Source: Aureimonas sp. AU20
Lineage (GTDB): Bacteria > Pseudomonadota > Alphaproteobacteria > Rhizobiales > Rhizobiaceae
Length of the DNA stretch: 64,000 nucleotides
Reading direction: 5' to 3'
Assembly (NCBI RefSeq): GCF_001442755.1
Contig: NZ_CP006367.1
Coordinates: 3,286,001-3,350,000 of the forward strand
A model generated the notes under the pieces. The model worked only from the letters and a program-made list of their open reading frames with translations, did no database searches and was not told the DNA's origin. The position numbers and the translations under genes are program-made. Below, piece by piece: positions 11,956 through 19,857 of the stretch. Each line of letters opens with the position of its first letter. Position 1 is the stretch's first letter.

Positions 11956-11981
11956 AAAAAAGCCGGCGGCACGCCGCCGGC
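11956..11981 (-). terminator. Terminator-like hairpin just upstream of murE
   Basis: GCCGGCGGC (11962-11970) and GCCGCCGGC (11973-11981) form a 9-bp GC-only stem. Read on the minus strand it is followed by TTTTTT, and the run ends about 22 bases before the murE start. It has full intrinsic-terminator architecture inside a cluster normally co-transcribed, so it is either the end of the ftsI transcript or an attenuator before murE. Confidence 0.75.
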
Positions 11982-12008
11982 TTTTCACAGTTTTCTTATC
12001 GCGCTCCT

Positions 12009-12173
12009 AGAGCGCCTGACCAAACCTCATGGGGTCGGCTGGTCGGTGCTTTCCGCCGAGGGCATCGTCGCGAATGCTCGACGATGCCGCCGGCATCGAC
12101 TGCGCTTCGCTTCTCGTCCTCGGACGAAAATCCCTCACCCATCCTCCGGCCATGAGATTTGATCAGGCGCTCT
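12009..12173. repeat. MITE-like intergenic repeat, copy A (165 bp)
   Basis: The element is bounded by 24-bp near-perfect terminal inverted repeats (12009-12032 and 12150-12173, 22 of 24 matching). A perfect internal 10-bp inverted repeat (12061-12070 and 12079-12088) lies within it. It aligns along its length with a 164-bp element at 23088-23251 in the same orientation. It carries no transposase and lies between ftsI and murE. A 48-codon frame from ATG 12142 (minus) stays open through it but has no spaced ribosome binding site. Confidence 0.75.
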
Positions 12174-12209
12174 TAGCCCACACAGCCCGGCGATTGAAGC
12201 AATTTGGCG

Positions 12210-13931
12210 TCAGTAGGAAACCAGAAGCTGCTTTCCGCTCTCGCCGAAGTCGGGCTTCACGTTCAGGAAGGTCGCCGCGCGGCGCACGATATTGCCGACC
12301 ATGGGCGCCGCATTCCAGCCGGCCTGGGCGTTCGGCTTGCCCGGCTCGACCTTGGGATCGTCGACGATGGACATGACGATGTAACGCGGCTTGTCGATCG
12401 GGAACGCGCCGACATAGGCGTTGAAGCGCTGGTCCTTGGAATAACGACCGTTGACCACCTTTTCCGCCGTGCCGGTCTTGCCGCCGACATTGTAGCCGGG
12501 AACGTTGGCGGCGCGGCCCGAGCCTTCCTCACCGTTGAGCCGGAAGATGGTGCGCATGTCGAGCGCGGTCTTTTCCTGCACCACGCGGTGCTTGAGCTCG
12601 TCGGCCTTTTCCTTCGTGCGCGGCAGGAAGGTGGGCGGAATGTAGTAGCCGCCATTGATGATCGCGGCGGCCGCCACGGCGGTGTTGAGCGGGGTCGTGG
12701 ACACGCCGTGACCGAAGGCGATGGTCATGGAGTTGATTTTCTTCCAGACCTTGGGCTGCGTCGGCATGGCGACCTCGGGCAGCTCCGTCTTGAGGCGGCT
12801 GAGAATGCCGAGCCGCGTCAGGAACTCCTGATGGCTTTCGGTTCCGACCATGTCCGCCTCGCGCGCCGAGCCGACGTTCGAGGAATATTTGAAGATGTCG
12901 GGCACCGAGAGCGAGGCGCCCTTGTTGTGGAATTCCTTGATCGTATGGCCGGCGACGAAGAAGGGGCGCGTGTCGACCATCGAGTTGATCGACACCTTGC
13001 CGAAGTCGAGCGCCATGGCGGTGGTGAAGATTTTGAAGGTCGAGCCCATCTCGAACGTGCCGGCCGAGAACCGGTTGAGGTTCTCCTTCTTCAGCGCGTC
13101 GCCTGGGTTGTTGGGATCGTAGTCCGGCAGCGAGGCCATGGCGATGACCTCGCCCGTCTCGACGTCGAGCACGAGGCCGCCGGCCGCCTGGGCACGGTAC
13201 TTCTGCATGGCGGCGACGAGCTCGTCGCGCACGATGTGCTGAACGCGCAGGTCGATCGACAGTTTCACGGGCTCCAGATTGTCGCCCGAGGCGAAGCCGC
13301 TCGCCTGCAGCGCGCGGAAGCCGCTGTCGTCGATATATTTCTCCATTCCCGCGATGCCCTGATTGTCGATATTCGTGAGGCCCACGATATGCGACGCGGT
13401 CGAGCCGCCGGGATAGAAGCGGCGCTTCTCGGTGCGGAAGCCGATGCCGGGAATGCCGAGCGCCAGGATTTCCTGCTGCTGGCGCGGCGTCAGCTCGCGC
13501 TTCAGCCAGGCGAAGCCCGCTTTGGAGGACAAGCGGTCGTGCAGCACCTTGGGGTTGAGGTCGGGGAGGACGGTGAGCAGCGCCTCGGTCGCCTCGTCGG
13601 CGTCCACGATGCGGCGCGGCTCGGCAAAGAGCGAAGCGGTCTTGAGGTCGGTCGCCAGAACCTCGCCGTTGCGGTCCACGAGGTCGGGCCGGGTCACCGG
13701 GCCGGCATTGGCCATGGCGCGATAGGCGTCGTTAGGGTCCGCGACGGCGCCCCAAAGTAAGAGCCGCATGCCGATCACGCCGTAGATCGAGCAGAACAGG
13801 CCGGTGGCGATCAGAAAGCGCGCCTTGTTGCGCGGCGCTTCCGAGCGGCGACGCCGGAGGCCGGCGGCGAGCCCGCTCCCCGGCTTGGTCTGGCCGCCGA
13901 GAAAGGCGAGCTTGCGACGGAAATCGATCAT
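12210..13931 (-). CDS. ftsI: Septal peptidoglycan transpeptidase FtsI (PBP3)
   Basis: Class B penicillin-binding protein that crosslinks septal peptidoglycan. It has 573 residues from ATG 13931, which overlaps the ftsL stop as ATGA. The frame stays open upstream, but that part is antisense-like arginine-rich translation of ftsL. It shows an N-terminal membrane segment (about residues 36-55), a dimerisation domain, and a transpeptidase domain with the SxxK motif in MGSTFKIFTT, SSN in KYSSNVGSA, and KTG in VGGKTGTAEK. The start is [13 protein letters not shown]. Confidence 0.97.
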   Translation of the reverse strand: MIDFRRKLAFLGGQTKPGSGLAAGLRRRRSEAPRNKARFLIATGLFCSIYGVIGMRLLLWGAVADPNDAYRAMANAGPVTRPDLVDRNGEVLATDLKTASLFAEPRRIVDADEATEALLTVLPDLNPKVLHDRLSSKAGFAWLKRELTPRQQQEILALGIPGIGFRTEKRRFYPGGSTASHIVGLTNIDNQGIAGMEKYIDDSGFRALQASGFASGDNLEPVKLSIDLRVQHIVRDELVAAMQKYRAQAAGGLVLDVETGEVIAMASLPDYDPNNPGDALKKENLNRFSAGTFEMGSTFKIFTTAMALDFGKVSINSMVDTRPFFVAGHTIKEFHNKGASLSVPDIFKYSSNVGSAREADMVGTESHQEFLTRLGILSRLKTELPEVAMPTQPKVWKKINSMTIAFGHGVSTTPLNTAVAAAAIINGGYYIPPTFLPRTKEKADELKHRVVQEKTALDMRTIFRLNGEEGSGRAANVPGYNVGGKTGTAEKVVNGRYSKDQRFNAYVGAFPIDKPRYIVMSIVDDPKVEPGKPNAQAGWNAAPMVGNIVRRAATFLNVKPDFGESGKQLLVSY

Positions 13932-14299
13932 CGGGACTTGCTCCGATCCACGGCTGCGAACCGGTCGTGAGGCTTCTGTTCGGCGTCGGGCACGACGGGC
14001 AGCGGGGGCGAGGGCAATTGGTTCGGCTCGACAATCTGCTCGGGATCGGTCGGGTCGAGCTTCAGCGTGTCCTGGAAGGCCTTGGCCAGCTGCTCCAGGC
14101 GGCTGGGCTGGTTGAGAAGGCTCCAGTCCGCGTCGAGCAGCTGGATCGTCTCCTTTTCGAGGGCGATCTTGCGGTCGAGCAGCGCGATCTGATGCTCGAC
14201 CGCCTCGGCCGAATATTTCTGGCCGAAGGTCCAGGCGGCTGCGCCCAGCATGAGAACGACGAGGAGAACGTCGAGCGTTTTCAACATGGGACGGTTCAA
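13928..14299 (-). CDS. ftsL: Cell division protein FtsL
   Basis: Small bitopic divisome protein of 123 residues. It has a single membrane span near residues 6-24 ([18 protein letters not shown]), then a coiled-coil-like periplasmic segment ([25 protein letters not shown] cut here for length), and a proline-rich tail. Sequence conservation in FtsL is low, so the call rests on topology and on its position between rsmH and ftsI. It overlaps both neighbours by 4 bp. An internal ATG four codons in could also serve as start. Confidence 0.9.
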   Translation of the reverse strand: MNRPMLKTLDVLLVVLMLGAAAWTFGQKYSAEAVEHQIALLDRKIALEKETIQLLDADWSLLNQPSRLEQLAKAFQDTLKLDPTDPEQIVEPNQLPSPPLPVVPDAEQKPHDRFAAVDRSKSR

Positions 14300-15327
14300 G
14301 CTCCGGACGGCAGGTCGGCGAGCGACGGCAGATCGATGAAGTCCGTCGCCTCCCCTTCCGCGCGCGGAGGCGCCTGGGTGCGGACGGCGGATCGCAGCTT
14401 GGCCGAGCGGGCCCGAGGATTGAGGGCGATTTCCTCCTCCTCGCCGCCCACCGGCCGGTTGCGCGATTCGAATGTGCGGTCCTTATGCTGAACATCCGGT
14501 AAATGCCGCGAGGTCGTCGCCGCTTCCGAGCGATCGCGCAGGAAGCGCTTCACGATCCGATCCTCCAGCGAATGGAAGGTGACGACGGCAAGCCGGCCGC
14601 CGGGCTTCAACACGCGCTCGGCCGCGACAAGGGCGCGCGTCAGCTCGCCGAGCTCGTCGTTCACATAGATGCGCAGCGCCTGGAAGGTGCGCGTCGCGGG
14701 GTCGATCCGATCCTTGGGCGCGCGCCCGATGACGCGGCCGACGAGTTGAGCGAGATCCAGCGTGCGCTCGAACGGGCGCTCGGCGCGCCGCGCCTCGATG
14801 GCGCGCGCGATGCGCCCGGCCTGGCGCTCCTCGCCGAGGAAATTCAGGATGCGCGCGAGATCGCCCACCTTCAGCCGGTTCACCACATCGGCGGCGCTTG
14901 GGCCGGAACGGCTCATGCGCATGTCGAGCGGCCCATCCTTCTGGAAGGAGAAGCCGCGCTCGGCCTCGTCGATCTGCATTGAGGAGACGCCGATATCGAG
15001 CACCACGCCGTCCACCATCCTGCCGGCCTCGCGCTCGACGATGGATTGGAGATCACCAAACTGGCCATGAACGAGACTGAGGCCCGGCTGGGCCGCCAGC
15101 ATGGGCGCGGCCGCCGCGATCGCCGTCGGATCGCGGTCGATGCCCAGAATGCGGGCGCCAGACGCAAGAAGGGCGGCTGAGTAGCCGCCCGCCCCGAACG
15201 TCCCGTCGACGATCAGATCGCCGGGACCGGGATCGAGCGCCTCCAGAACTGGCCGGAGGAGCACCGGAATGTGACGAACCGGTCCGCCATCGGCAGGTTC
15301 CTCAACCGTGCCGTGATCCGTCATCAT
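14296..15327 (-). CDS. rsmH: 16S rRNA m4C1402 methyltransferase
   Basis: SAM-dependent N4-methyltransferase acting on C1402 of 16S rRNA. It has 343 residues from ATG 15327, which overlaps the mraZ stop as ATGA. Visible motifs are [14 protein letters not shown], the SAM-binding [40 protein letters not shown], and the C-terminal [16 protein letters not shown]. Longer in-frame starts run antisense-like into mraZ and are rejected. Confidence 0.97.
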   Translation of the reverse strand: MMTDHGTVEEPADGGPVRHIPVLLRPVLEALDPGPGDLIVDGTFGAGGYSAALLASGARILGIDRDPTAIAAAAPMLAAQPGLSLVHGQFGDLQSIVEREAGRMVDGVVLDIGVSSMQIDEAERGFSFQKDGPLDMRMSRSGPSAADVVNRLKVGDLARILNFLGEERQAGRIARAIEARRAERPFERTLDLAQLVGRVIGRAPKDRIDPATRTFQALRIYVNDELGELTRALVAAERVLKPGGRLAVVTFHSLEDRIVKRFLRDRSEAATTSRHLPDVQHKDRTFESRNRPVGGEEEEIALNPRARSAKLRSAVRTQAPPRAEGEATDFIDLPSLADLPSGA

Positions 15328-15785
15328 TCCGGCGCACCCTCGGACATGCCTCGAGTGGTGCGACGCGCCGTCAGACGGGCACGCGCTTCCGCTCGATAGG
15401 CCTCGAACCGAGATGGCTCCCAGAGTTGGAAGAAGTGGTTGCGCCCCACGAAGGCGACGCGATCCGTGATGCCCGTGTGGGAGCGTATGAAGTCGGTCAC
15501 CATGATGCGCCCCTCGGCATCGAATTTCAGAAAGGCGCCGTCGCCATAGGCAAAGAGCGACATGTCCGAATAGTCCTCGCTGAAGGGGTCCTCCTGGGCC
15601 ATGCGCGTTTCGTAGCGCTCTAGGAGATCCATCCCGCCCACGTCGATCGCGGGCTGGCCGATGGCCTGCAGCGCGTAAAGCTCCCGCTGCCCGCGCGCGG
15701 CCAAGACCTGCCGAAAGGGAGCTGGAACGGAAACGCGGCCCTTGGCGTCGATATTGTTGACCGAATTGGAAAGGAACCGGTCCAT
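15324..15785 (-). CDS. mraZ: Transcriptional regulator MraZ
   Basis: DNA-binding regulator of the dcw cluster with two AbrB-like half domains. It has 153 residues. The DxxxR motif occurs twice, D13-R17 in DAKGRVSVP and D89-R93 in DAEGRIMV. First gene of the cluster. A four-copy TGGG array, the expected MraZ target, lies about 190 bp upstream, which suggests autoregulation and an unusually long 5' leader. Confidence 0.97.
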   Translation of the reverse strand: MDRFLSNSVNNIDAKGRVSVPAPFRQVLAARGQRELYALQAIGQPAIDVGGMDLLERYETRMAQEDPFSEDYSDMSLFAYGDGAFLKFDAEGRIMVTDFIRSHTGITDRVAFVGRNHFFQLWEPSRFEAYRAEARARLTARRTTRGMSEGAPE

Positions 15786-15944
15786 CGTCGCCGTCGACCG
15801 CTCCTCTTTTCTCCCGATCCCTCACGACACCCCCACCCGCGCTTCACGCCGAAATCAGCACACAAACTCACACGCAGAAGGCAGAACCGCCCACGCCGCC
15901 CGGCCAAAACACGCCGGAAACGATGCTCGCCAATGTTTGAATTC

Positions 15945-15960
15945 GGCCCGAAAACGGGCC
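15945..15960. other. Small hairpin in the mraZ leader
   Basis: GGCCCG / CGGGCC (15945-15950 and 15955-15960) around an AAAA loop, between the MraZ operator and the mraZ start. No U-run follows on either strand, so it is not an evident terminator. If transcription starts near the operator, it lies in the 5' untranslated leader. Confidence 0.4.
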
Positions 15961-15973
15961 TTCAGGATGAATT

Positions 15974-16008
15974 TGGGATACCATGGGACCCTATGGGGGT
16001 CAATGGGA
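15974..16008. promoter_or_regulatory. MraZ operator: four TGGG repeats with 10-bp period
   Basis: TGGG begins at 15974, 15984, 15994 and 16004 on the plus strand, exactly 10 bp apart, so all four boxes face the same side of the helix. TGGGN units separated by 5 bases upstream of mraZ are the established MraZ target in E. coli. Here the TGGG units read on the strand opposite to mraZ. Confidence 0.85.
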
Positions 16009-16065
16009 ACGGGCCGTTCACGAGGTGGCAGACGACCTGTTGCAGCCTTGCCGCAACCTCTTTCG

Positions 16066-16080
16066 TTAACCAATCTTTAC
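16066..16080. promoter_or_regulatory. Near-consensus CtrA-type site upstream of mraZ
   Basis: TTAA (16066-16069), 7 bases, then TTAC (16077-16080): one mismatch to TTAA-N7-TTAA, 60 bp upstream of the MraZ operator. Chance occurrence is possible. Confidence 0.25.
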
Positions 16081-16493
16081 AGATGCTTAAAGCCACGAAT
16101 GCAAGCATCGCTGGAAGGTAAGACCAGCCTTGCGGCTCGGGTGAGCAAGGACAGTCGAGCTAGCCTAAACAAGCAGTTACGAGCGCCGATTGAAATTTCG
16201 TAAGGCAGCACAAGGTTCGGAAAGTTTTTTCCACCGCTCGAATCCACCAGATCAAAAACCTGCGGGCCGCTCTTGAAGTTTCCGAAAACAGGAAATTTAC
16301 AGCAAGCCGGTCCGGCAGACCAAACTGTCGCAGGGCTTGCGGCTCTCGAAGGCCCAAACCGGATCGAATGTGGGGCGCCCTCCCATGGTCGGGTGGGACG
16401 CGCTCCCATGCCGCGAGCGAGCCTAACCCCAAGACTCGAGGAAGCCTTTGGAAGACCCCAGCGGCAGGGCATATCCGATGTCACGTGCGAAGA
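16081..16493. other. Intergenic region with no recognised gene
   Basis: About 410 bp between the mraZ control region and the 3' end of rnpB. A 135-codon minus frame (16077-16484) has no ribosome binding site or family-like sequence. No U-run hairpin is visible to terminate rnpB. Parts around 16190-16310 look less GC-rich than the surrounding genes. No known RNA is recognised. Confidence 0.4.
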
Positions 16494-16882
16494 GCCAGCC
16501 GGCCTATAAGCCGGGTTCTGTGCGACGGCTTGCGCCGTCCGGCGACCATTCCTCTGGGATGCCGCTCGCGCGGCACCTCAAGCAACCCACCCGAACGATC
16601 GACCCGGAGAGGGCTGGCGGTTTCCCGCCGCGTCGTTCCTATTCGGTCTTGCTCCCGGTGGGGTTTGCCCTGCCGCCGCCATTGCTGGAAGCGCGGTGGG
16701 CTCTTACCCCACCGTTTCACCCTTACCCCTTGCACGAAGCGAAGGGCGGTTTGTTTTCTGTGGCACTTTCCCTGGGGTCGCCCCCGCCGGGCGTTACCCG
16801 GCACCGTTTCTCCGTGGAGCCCGGACTTTCCTCCCCCGCCGTCTTTCGACTTATGACGGGAGCGGCCGCCCGGCCGGCTGGC
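16494..16882 (-). ncRNA. rnpB: RNase P RNA
   Basis: Catalytic RNA of RNase P, which matures tRNA 5' ends. The conserved GAGGAAAGTCCGGGCTCC core is at 16816-16833 (minus strand) and the 3' conserved ACAGAACCCGGCTTAT at 16506-16521. The P1 helix is a perfect 11-bp pairing of GCCAGCCGGCC (16872-16882) with its complement at 16494-16504, which sets both ends and gives about 389 nt, normal for bacterial type A. Confidence 0.95.
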
Positions 16883-16912
16883 AAGCGGTCATGTCGCCCG
16901 CCCGGCCGAACG

Positions 16913-16918
16913 TGTCAA
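16913..16918 (-). promoter_or_regulatory. -35 element of the rnpB promoter
   Basis: A consensus TTGACA on the minus strand lies about 31 bp upstream of the inferred rnpB 5' end. The -10 region 17 bp further on is only weakly matched. Confidence 0.5.
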
Positions 16919-16992
16919 GCGAGCAGACTGCCTGGGGGCCTGTTTCGACGCCTCGGACGGCGAGATCCGCGCCCCACTATTTCGGGATGGCC

Positions 16993-17574
16993 TCAGAGCG
17001 AGGCGAGAACCAGTTTCACCTTCTCGCAATAGCGCGCCGAGGTGGGGTTCATGCGCCGCGAATAATGGCCGGCATTGTACTTGAGGATCGTGCCGCAAAG
17101 CGTTCCACCGCCACGCCGTTCGGCGCCGGCGAGATATTTCATGCCGTATTTGATGTTGACTTCCGGGTTGTAGAGATCGGTCGCATCGCCGACGAAGCCC
17201 ATGTCGCGGGCGGTCGCGGGCTTGATCTGCATGAGGCCGATCTCGCCGGCCCGGCCCGTCACTTCGATGCGGTAGTTGCTTTCCACGGAGACGATGGCAT
17301 GCGCCAGTTCCACCGGCACGCCGTTGGCCCGCGCCTCGCGCTCGATAATGTCGGCGAAGGGCTTTTCCGAAAGGCGATCGGCCTCCGTTTCGGCTTCATC
17401 CGTCTCGACTGCATTCGCCGGGGCGGCAGTCTCGTCGGGGTCGGTCAGGTTCTGGCTGGAGACGATCTTCTCGATCGGGGCGGTGGAAGTGGAAGAGGCG
17501 GTATCGGCGGTTGCGGCGGAAACATGCGCAAGCGCAAGCGTCACGGCGGTGGCCATGGCAGGCAGTCGTCTCAT
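16993..17574 (-). CDS. Lytic transglycosylase, SLT domain, secreted
   Basis: Predicted peptidoglycan lytic transglycosylase of 193 residues. The start at ATG 17574 has AGGA 6 bases upstream and gives a signal peptide (MRRLPAMATAVTLALAHVSA). A 60-residue acidic linker follows, then an SLT catalytic domain. In that domain IVSVESNYRIE carries the likely catalytic Glu, followed by GEIGLMQIKPATARDMGF, NIKYGMKYL and LKYNAGHYSRR. The frame is open upstream to 17745, but that segment lacks coding character. Probable role is periplasmic wall remodelling. The substrate-independent partner is unknown. Confidence 0.9.
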   Translation of the reverse strand: MRRLPAMATAVTLALAHVSAATADTASSTSTAPIEKIVSSQNLTDPDETAAPANAVETDEAETEADRLSEKPFADIIEREARANGVPVELAHAIVSVESNYRIEVTGRAGEIGLMQIKPATARDMGFVGDATDLYNPEVNIKYGMKYLAGAERRGGGTLCGTILKYNAGHYSRRMNPTSARYCEKVKLVLASL

Positions 17575-17775
17575 TTCGGTCCTGTGGTCTTCGACCCGGC
17601 CGGCGCAACAAGCCGGCGGCATCGTCCCCTCTCGGCCGCAAATCCTCAGCGGCGGTGCAGAGGCGTTTTGCCCCGCAAATCGACCCGGAGTGCGGCGGCG
17701 AAGTAACGGAATGTTAACGCCTGAAACAAAACGCGCTTGAACCAAGCCCTGGCTAACGCGTTTGAGGCGCCCAGA

Positions 17776-18519
17776 TCAGACCTGCTTGAGCAAAGTTCGA
17801 AGGATTTCGACGGTCTCGCGATCGGCCCGGCCATCGACGTGGCGTGGCCGGAAGTGACGCTGGAAGGCCGCTGTCACCAACCGGGCCTCATCCCCGAAGA
17901 TGCCGTCGATTCGCAGTCCATAACCATAGGCCGCGAGATGGCGTTGGTAGGCCTCCACCTCCGCTCCGCGATCCCCTTCGCAGAGCAAAACTTCGTTTTC
18001 CTTAATATTGGTCGTGCACCAAACACCGATGCCCGCTTGAAAAAGTTGATCCCAAGGGAACAACTCGCCGGGGTCTTCCTTCCGATCCGGCGCGATATCG
18101 GAATGAGCCAGCACCAAATGTGGCGCGATTTTCCATCTCTCGCCACAATCTCTACACAATTCGATCACCGCCTCGATCTGCCGTTGAGGAAACGGGCGGT
18201 AGCCGTGCTCGTGTCCGGGATTGACGATCTCGATGCCGATCGAGCGCGAGTTGATGTCGGTGTGGCCTTGCCAGCTTCCCCTCCCCGCATGCCAGGCGCG
18301 CTGCGCCTCGGGAACGAGTTGCAGAATCTCGCCGTCTTCCTCAACGACATAGTGGGAGGAAACTTCGCTGGCGGGGTCGGTCAGCCGCGCCAGCGCCTCT
18401 TCGCCGCTGCGCATCCCGGTGTAATGGAGGAGGAGGATATCGGGGCCAGCAACACCGCGCCGGCCGTTCTGGTTGGGAGAGGGGACGAGTCGGGAGACGA
18501 GCGGCGTGTCCGCCTTCAT
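17776..18519 (-). CDS. AmpD-like N-acetylmuramoyl-L-alanine amidase with PG-binding domain
   Basis: Amidase_2 family zinc amidase that cleaves the MurNAc-L-Ala bond of peptidoglycan or anhydro-muropeptides. It has 247 residues. Candidate zinc ligands are His in LLHYTGM and in AHSDIAPDRKEDPGE, the latter also supplying the downstream Asp. SIGIEIVNPGHE is typical of the family. The C-terminal 60 residues (GDRGAEVEAYQRHLAAYGY onward) form a PG_binding_1 domain. No signal peptide is seen, suggesting cytoplasmic muropeptide recycling. It overlaps the upstream DjlA-like gene by 4 bp. Confidence 0.93.
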   Translation of the reverse strand: MKADTPLVSRLVPSPNQNGRRGVAGPDILLLHYTGMRSGEEALARLTDPASEVSSHYVVEEDGEILQLVPEAQRAWHAGRGSWQGHTDINSRSIGIEIVNPGHEHGYRPFPQRQIEAVIELCRDCGERWKIAPHLVLAHSDIAPDRKEDPGELFPWDQLFQAGIGVWCTTNIKENEVLLCEGDRGAEVEAYQRHLAAYGYGLRIDGIFGDEARLVTAAFQRHFRPRHVDGRADRETVEILRTLLKQV

Positions 18520-19235
18520 TCCGCGGGCGCCAGCTTGCCGACCGTTGCCCAGGCCGCGTTGATCGCCTTCATACGCTCGGTCGCGATCGCCATGAACTCC
18601 TGCGGAACGCCCCGCGCCACAAGCCGGTCGGGATGGTTCTCCTTGACCAGTTCAAGATAGCGGCGGCGGATCGTCTCGACGCTGTCGGTCGGCTCGACGC
18701 CCAGCACGGCATAGGCGCCTGTCTCGCCGCCCACGACATGGCGCGCCTTCAGGCGCTCGAACTCGCGCTCGCTGATGTCGAAGAGTTCCGCCACGCGGTG
18801 CAGGAAGCTCATCTCGCGCTCGTGCACGAATCCGTCCGCGCCGGCGATATGGAACAGGCCGTCGAGAACGTCGGTCAGAAGCGCGCAGTCCCGCTGCTCG
18901 CTGCCGCAGAGCGAGCGCATGCGCAGCGCATAGGCTTCGAAGCCCGCCGTGTCCTGCTTGGCGAGGTCGTAGAGCCGGAAGACGTTGCGCACTTCCTCGG
19001 GCGGAATCGCAAAGATCCGGCGGAAGGCGTTGATCTCATTCTGACTGACGACGCCGTCGGCCTTGGCCATCTTGGCCGAGAGGGCGATCATGGCGACGGA
19101 AAAGGCGACGCGATTGCGCGTTTCGCGGTCGGCCGCGAAGGCCGAGCGGATACGCTCCACCAGGGCCTCGACGGTGGCCGCACCGCTGGCGGCGAGATCC
19201 CGCACGAGTTGCGCGAGGCTCGAATAGATCGACAT
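18516..19235 (-). CDS. DjlA-like protein: TerB-type helical domain plus C-terminal J domain
   Basis: Co-chaperone-like protein of 239 residues. The middle has a TerB-like helical region (FSVAMIALSAKMAKADGVVS cut here, then FRLYDLAKQDTAGFEAY). The C-terminal 65 residues are a DnaJ domain with YAVLGVEPTDSVETIRRRY and the HPD motif in ENHPDRLVARG. ATG 19235 follows GGAAAGACC and is preferred over the upstream in-frame start at 19280. It overlaps the amidase by 4 bp, so the two are probably co-translated. Unlike E. coli DjlA there is no evident N-terminal membrane anchor. Confidence 0.88.
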   Translation of the reverse strand: MSIYSSLAQLVRDLAASGAATVEALVERIRSAFAADRETRNRVAFSVAMIALSAKMAKADGVVSQNEINAFRRIFAIPPEEVRNVFRLYDLAKQDTAGFEAYALRMRSLCGSEQRDCALLTDVLDGLFHIAGADGFVHEREMSFLHRVAELFDISEREFERLKARHVVGGETGAYAVLGVEPTDSVETIRRRYLELVKENHPDRLVARGVPQEFMAIATERMKAINAAWATVGKLAPAE

Positions 19236-19343
19236 GGTCTTTCCGTTTCCGTCGCGCCGCAGGAGCGCCCGAGTCGGCATCTTATCGCAGCCAGCAATTT
19301 CGCAACAGCGAAAGCGTGCAGGGAAAGCCGGCCTTGCGTCACG

Positions 19344-19373
19344 AAAAAGGGCCCGCGCTGATGGCGCGAGCCC
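19344..19373 (-). terminator. Terminator after the small lipoprotein gene
   Basis: GGGCCCGCGC (19349-19358) and GCGCGAGCCC (19364-19373) pair with one mismatch around a 5-base loop. On the minus strand TTTTTCGTG follows. Confidence 0.8.
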
Positions 19374-19417
19374 GGTCTGGCGTGGGCCGATCCCACGCGC
19401 CCGAAGGCTGAGATGGG

Positions 19418-19657
19418 TTACGGCGTCGTGGTCGTGCCCGACGTGCCGGTGGTGCCGGTTGCGCCCGGCGTGGCGGTCATTCCGGTGGTGCCCGTCGTAC
19501 CCGTGGCCGGCGTCGTGGTGGTGCCGGTGGCGGGAGCGGTCGTCGTGGCCGGAGCCGTCGTGCTAGCCGCAGGGGTGGACGTGCTGCTTTTGTTGTCGGA
19601 GCAGGCCGACAGCGCCAGAAGAGCAGCGGCGCCGAGAGCAAGAGAGATCGTCTTCAT
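19418..19657 (-). CDS. Small Thr/Ala/Pro/Gly-rich lipoprotein
   Basis: Predicted 79-residue lipoprotein of unknown function. ATG 19657 has AGGAAGAC upstream. The N-terminus MKTISLALGAAALLALSAC is a lipoprotein signal with a lipobox (LSAC). After the cysteine comes SDNKSSTSTP and then about 55 residues of only Thr, Ala, Pro, Gly, Met and Val in TTAPAT / GTTGT-like units. The mature chain is low-complexity and probably disordered. It has its own terminator and faces a divergent GH25 gene. Function cannot be assigned. Confidence 0.8.
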   Translation of the reverse strand: MKTISLALGAAALLALSACSDNKSSTSTPAASTTAPATTTAPATGTTTTPATGTTGTTGMTATPGATGTTGTSGTTTTP

Positions 19658-19763
19658 CTGAGGTCTTCCTGTTGTTGGTCTGCTGCACACTGAACGAGCC
19701 AAATCCCATTCGGTTCGCCCAAAAACCGATCACGCTGCATTTCAGCGATCACATTAAAGCCGG

Positions 19764-19779
19764 CTCACCAATCGGTGAG
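19764..19779. promoter_or_regulatory. Perfect dyad between divergent lipoprotein and GH25 genes
   Basis: CTCACC / GGTGAG around AATC in the 200-bp divergent intergenic region. Could be an operator for either gene; no known consensus is matched. Confidence 0.3.
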
Positions 19780-19857
19780 ACTGCGTAAGGAACAGCCCGG
19801 CGTAAGGTCCGATCCTCAGTTTGCCGCCGCAGAACGAGGCGGGACGGGAGCGGCACG

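Noticed and set aside
16077..16484. 135-codon minus frame between mraZ and rnpB
   Set aside because: No ribosome binding site, no coding-like composition, no recognised family.
16448..17032. Plus-strand open frames of up to 194 codons
   Set aside because: They run across the RNase P RNA gene in the opposite direction.
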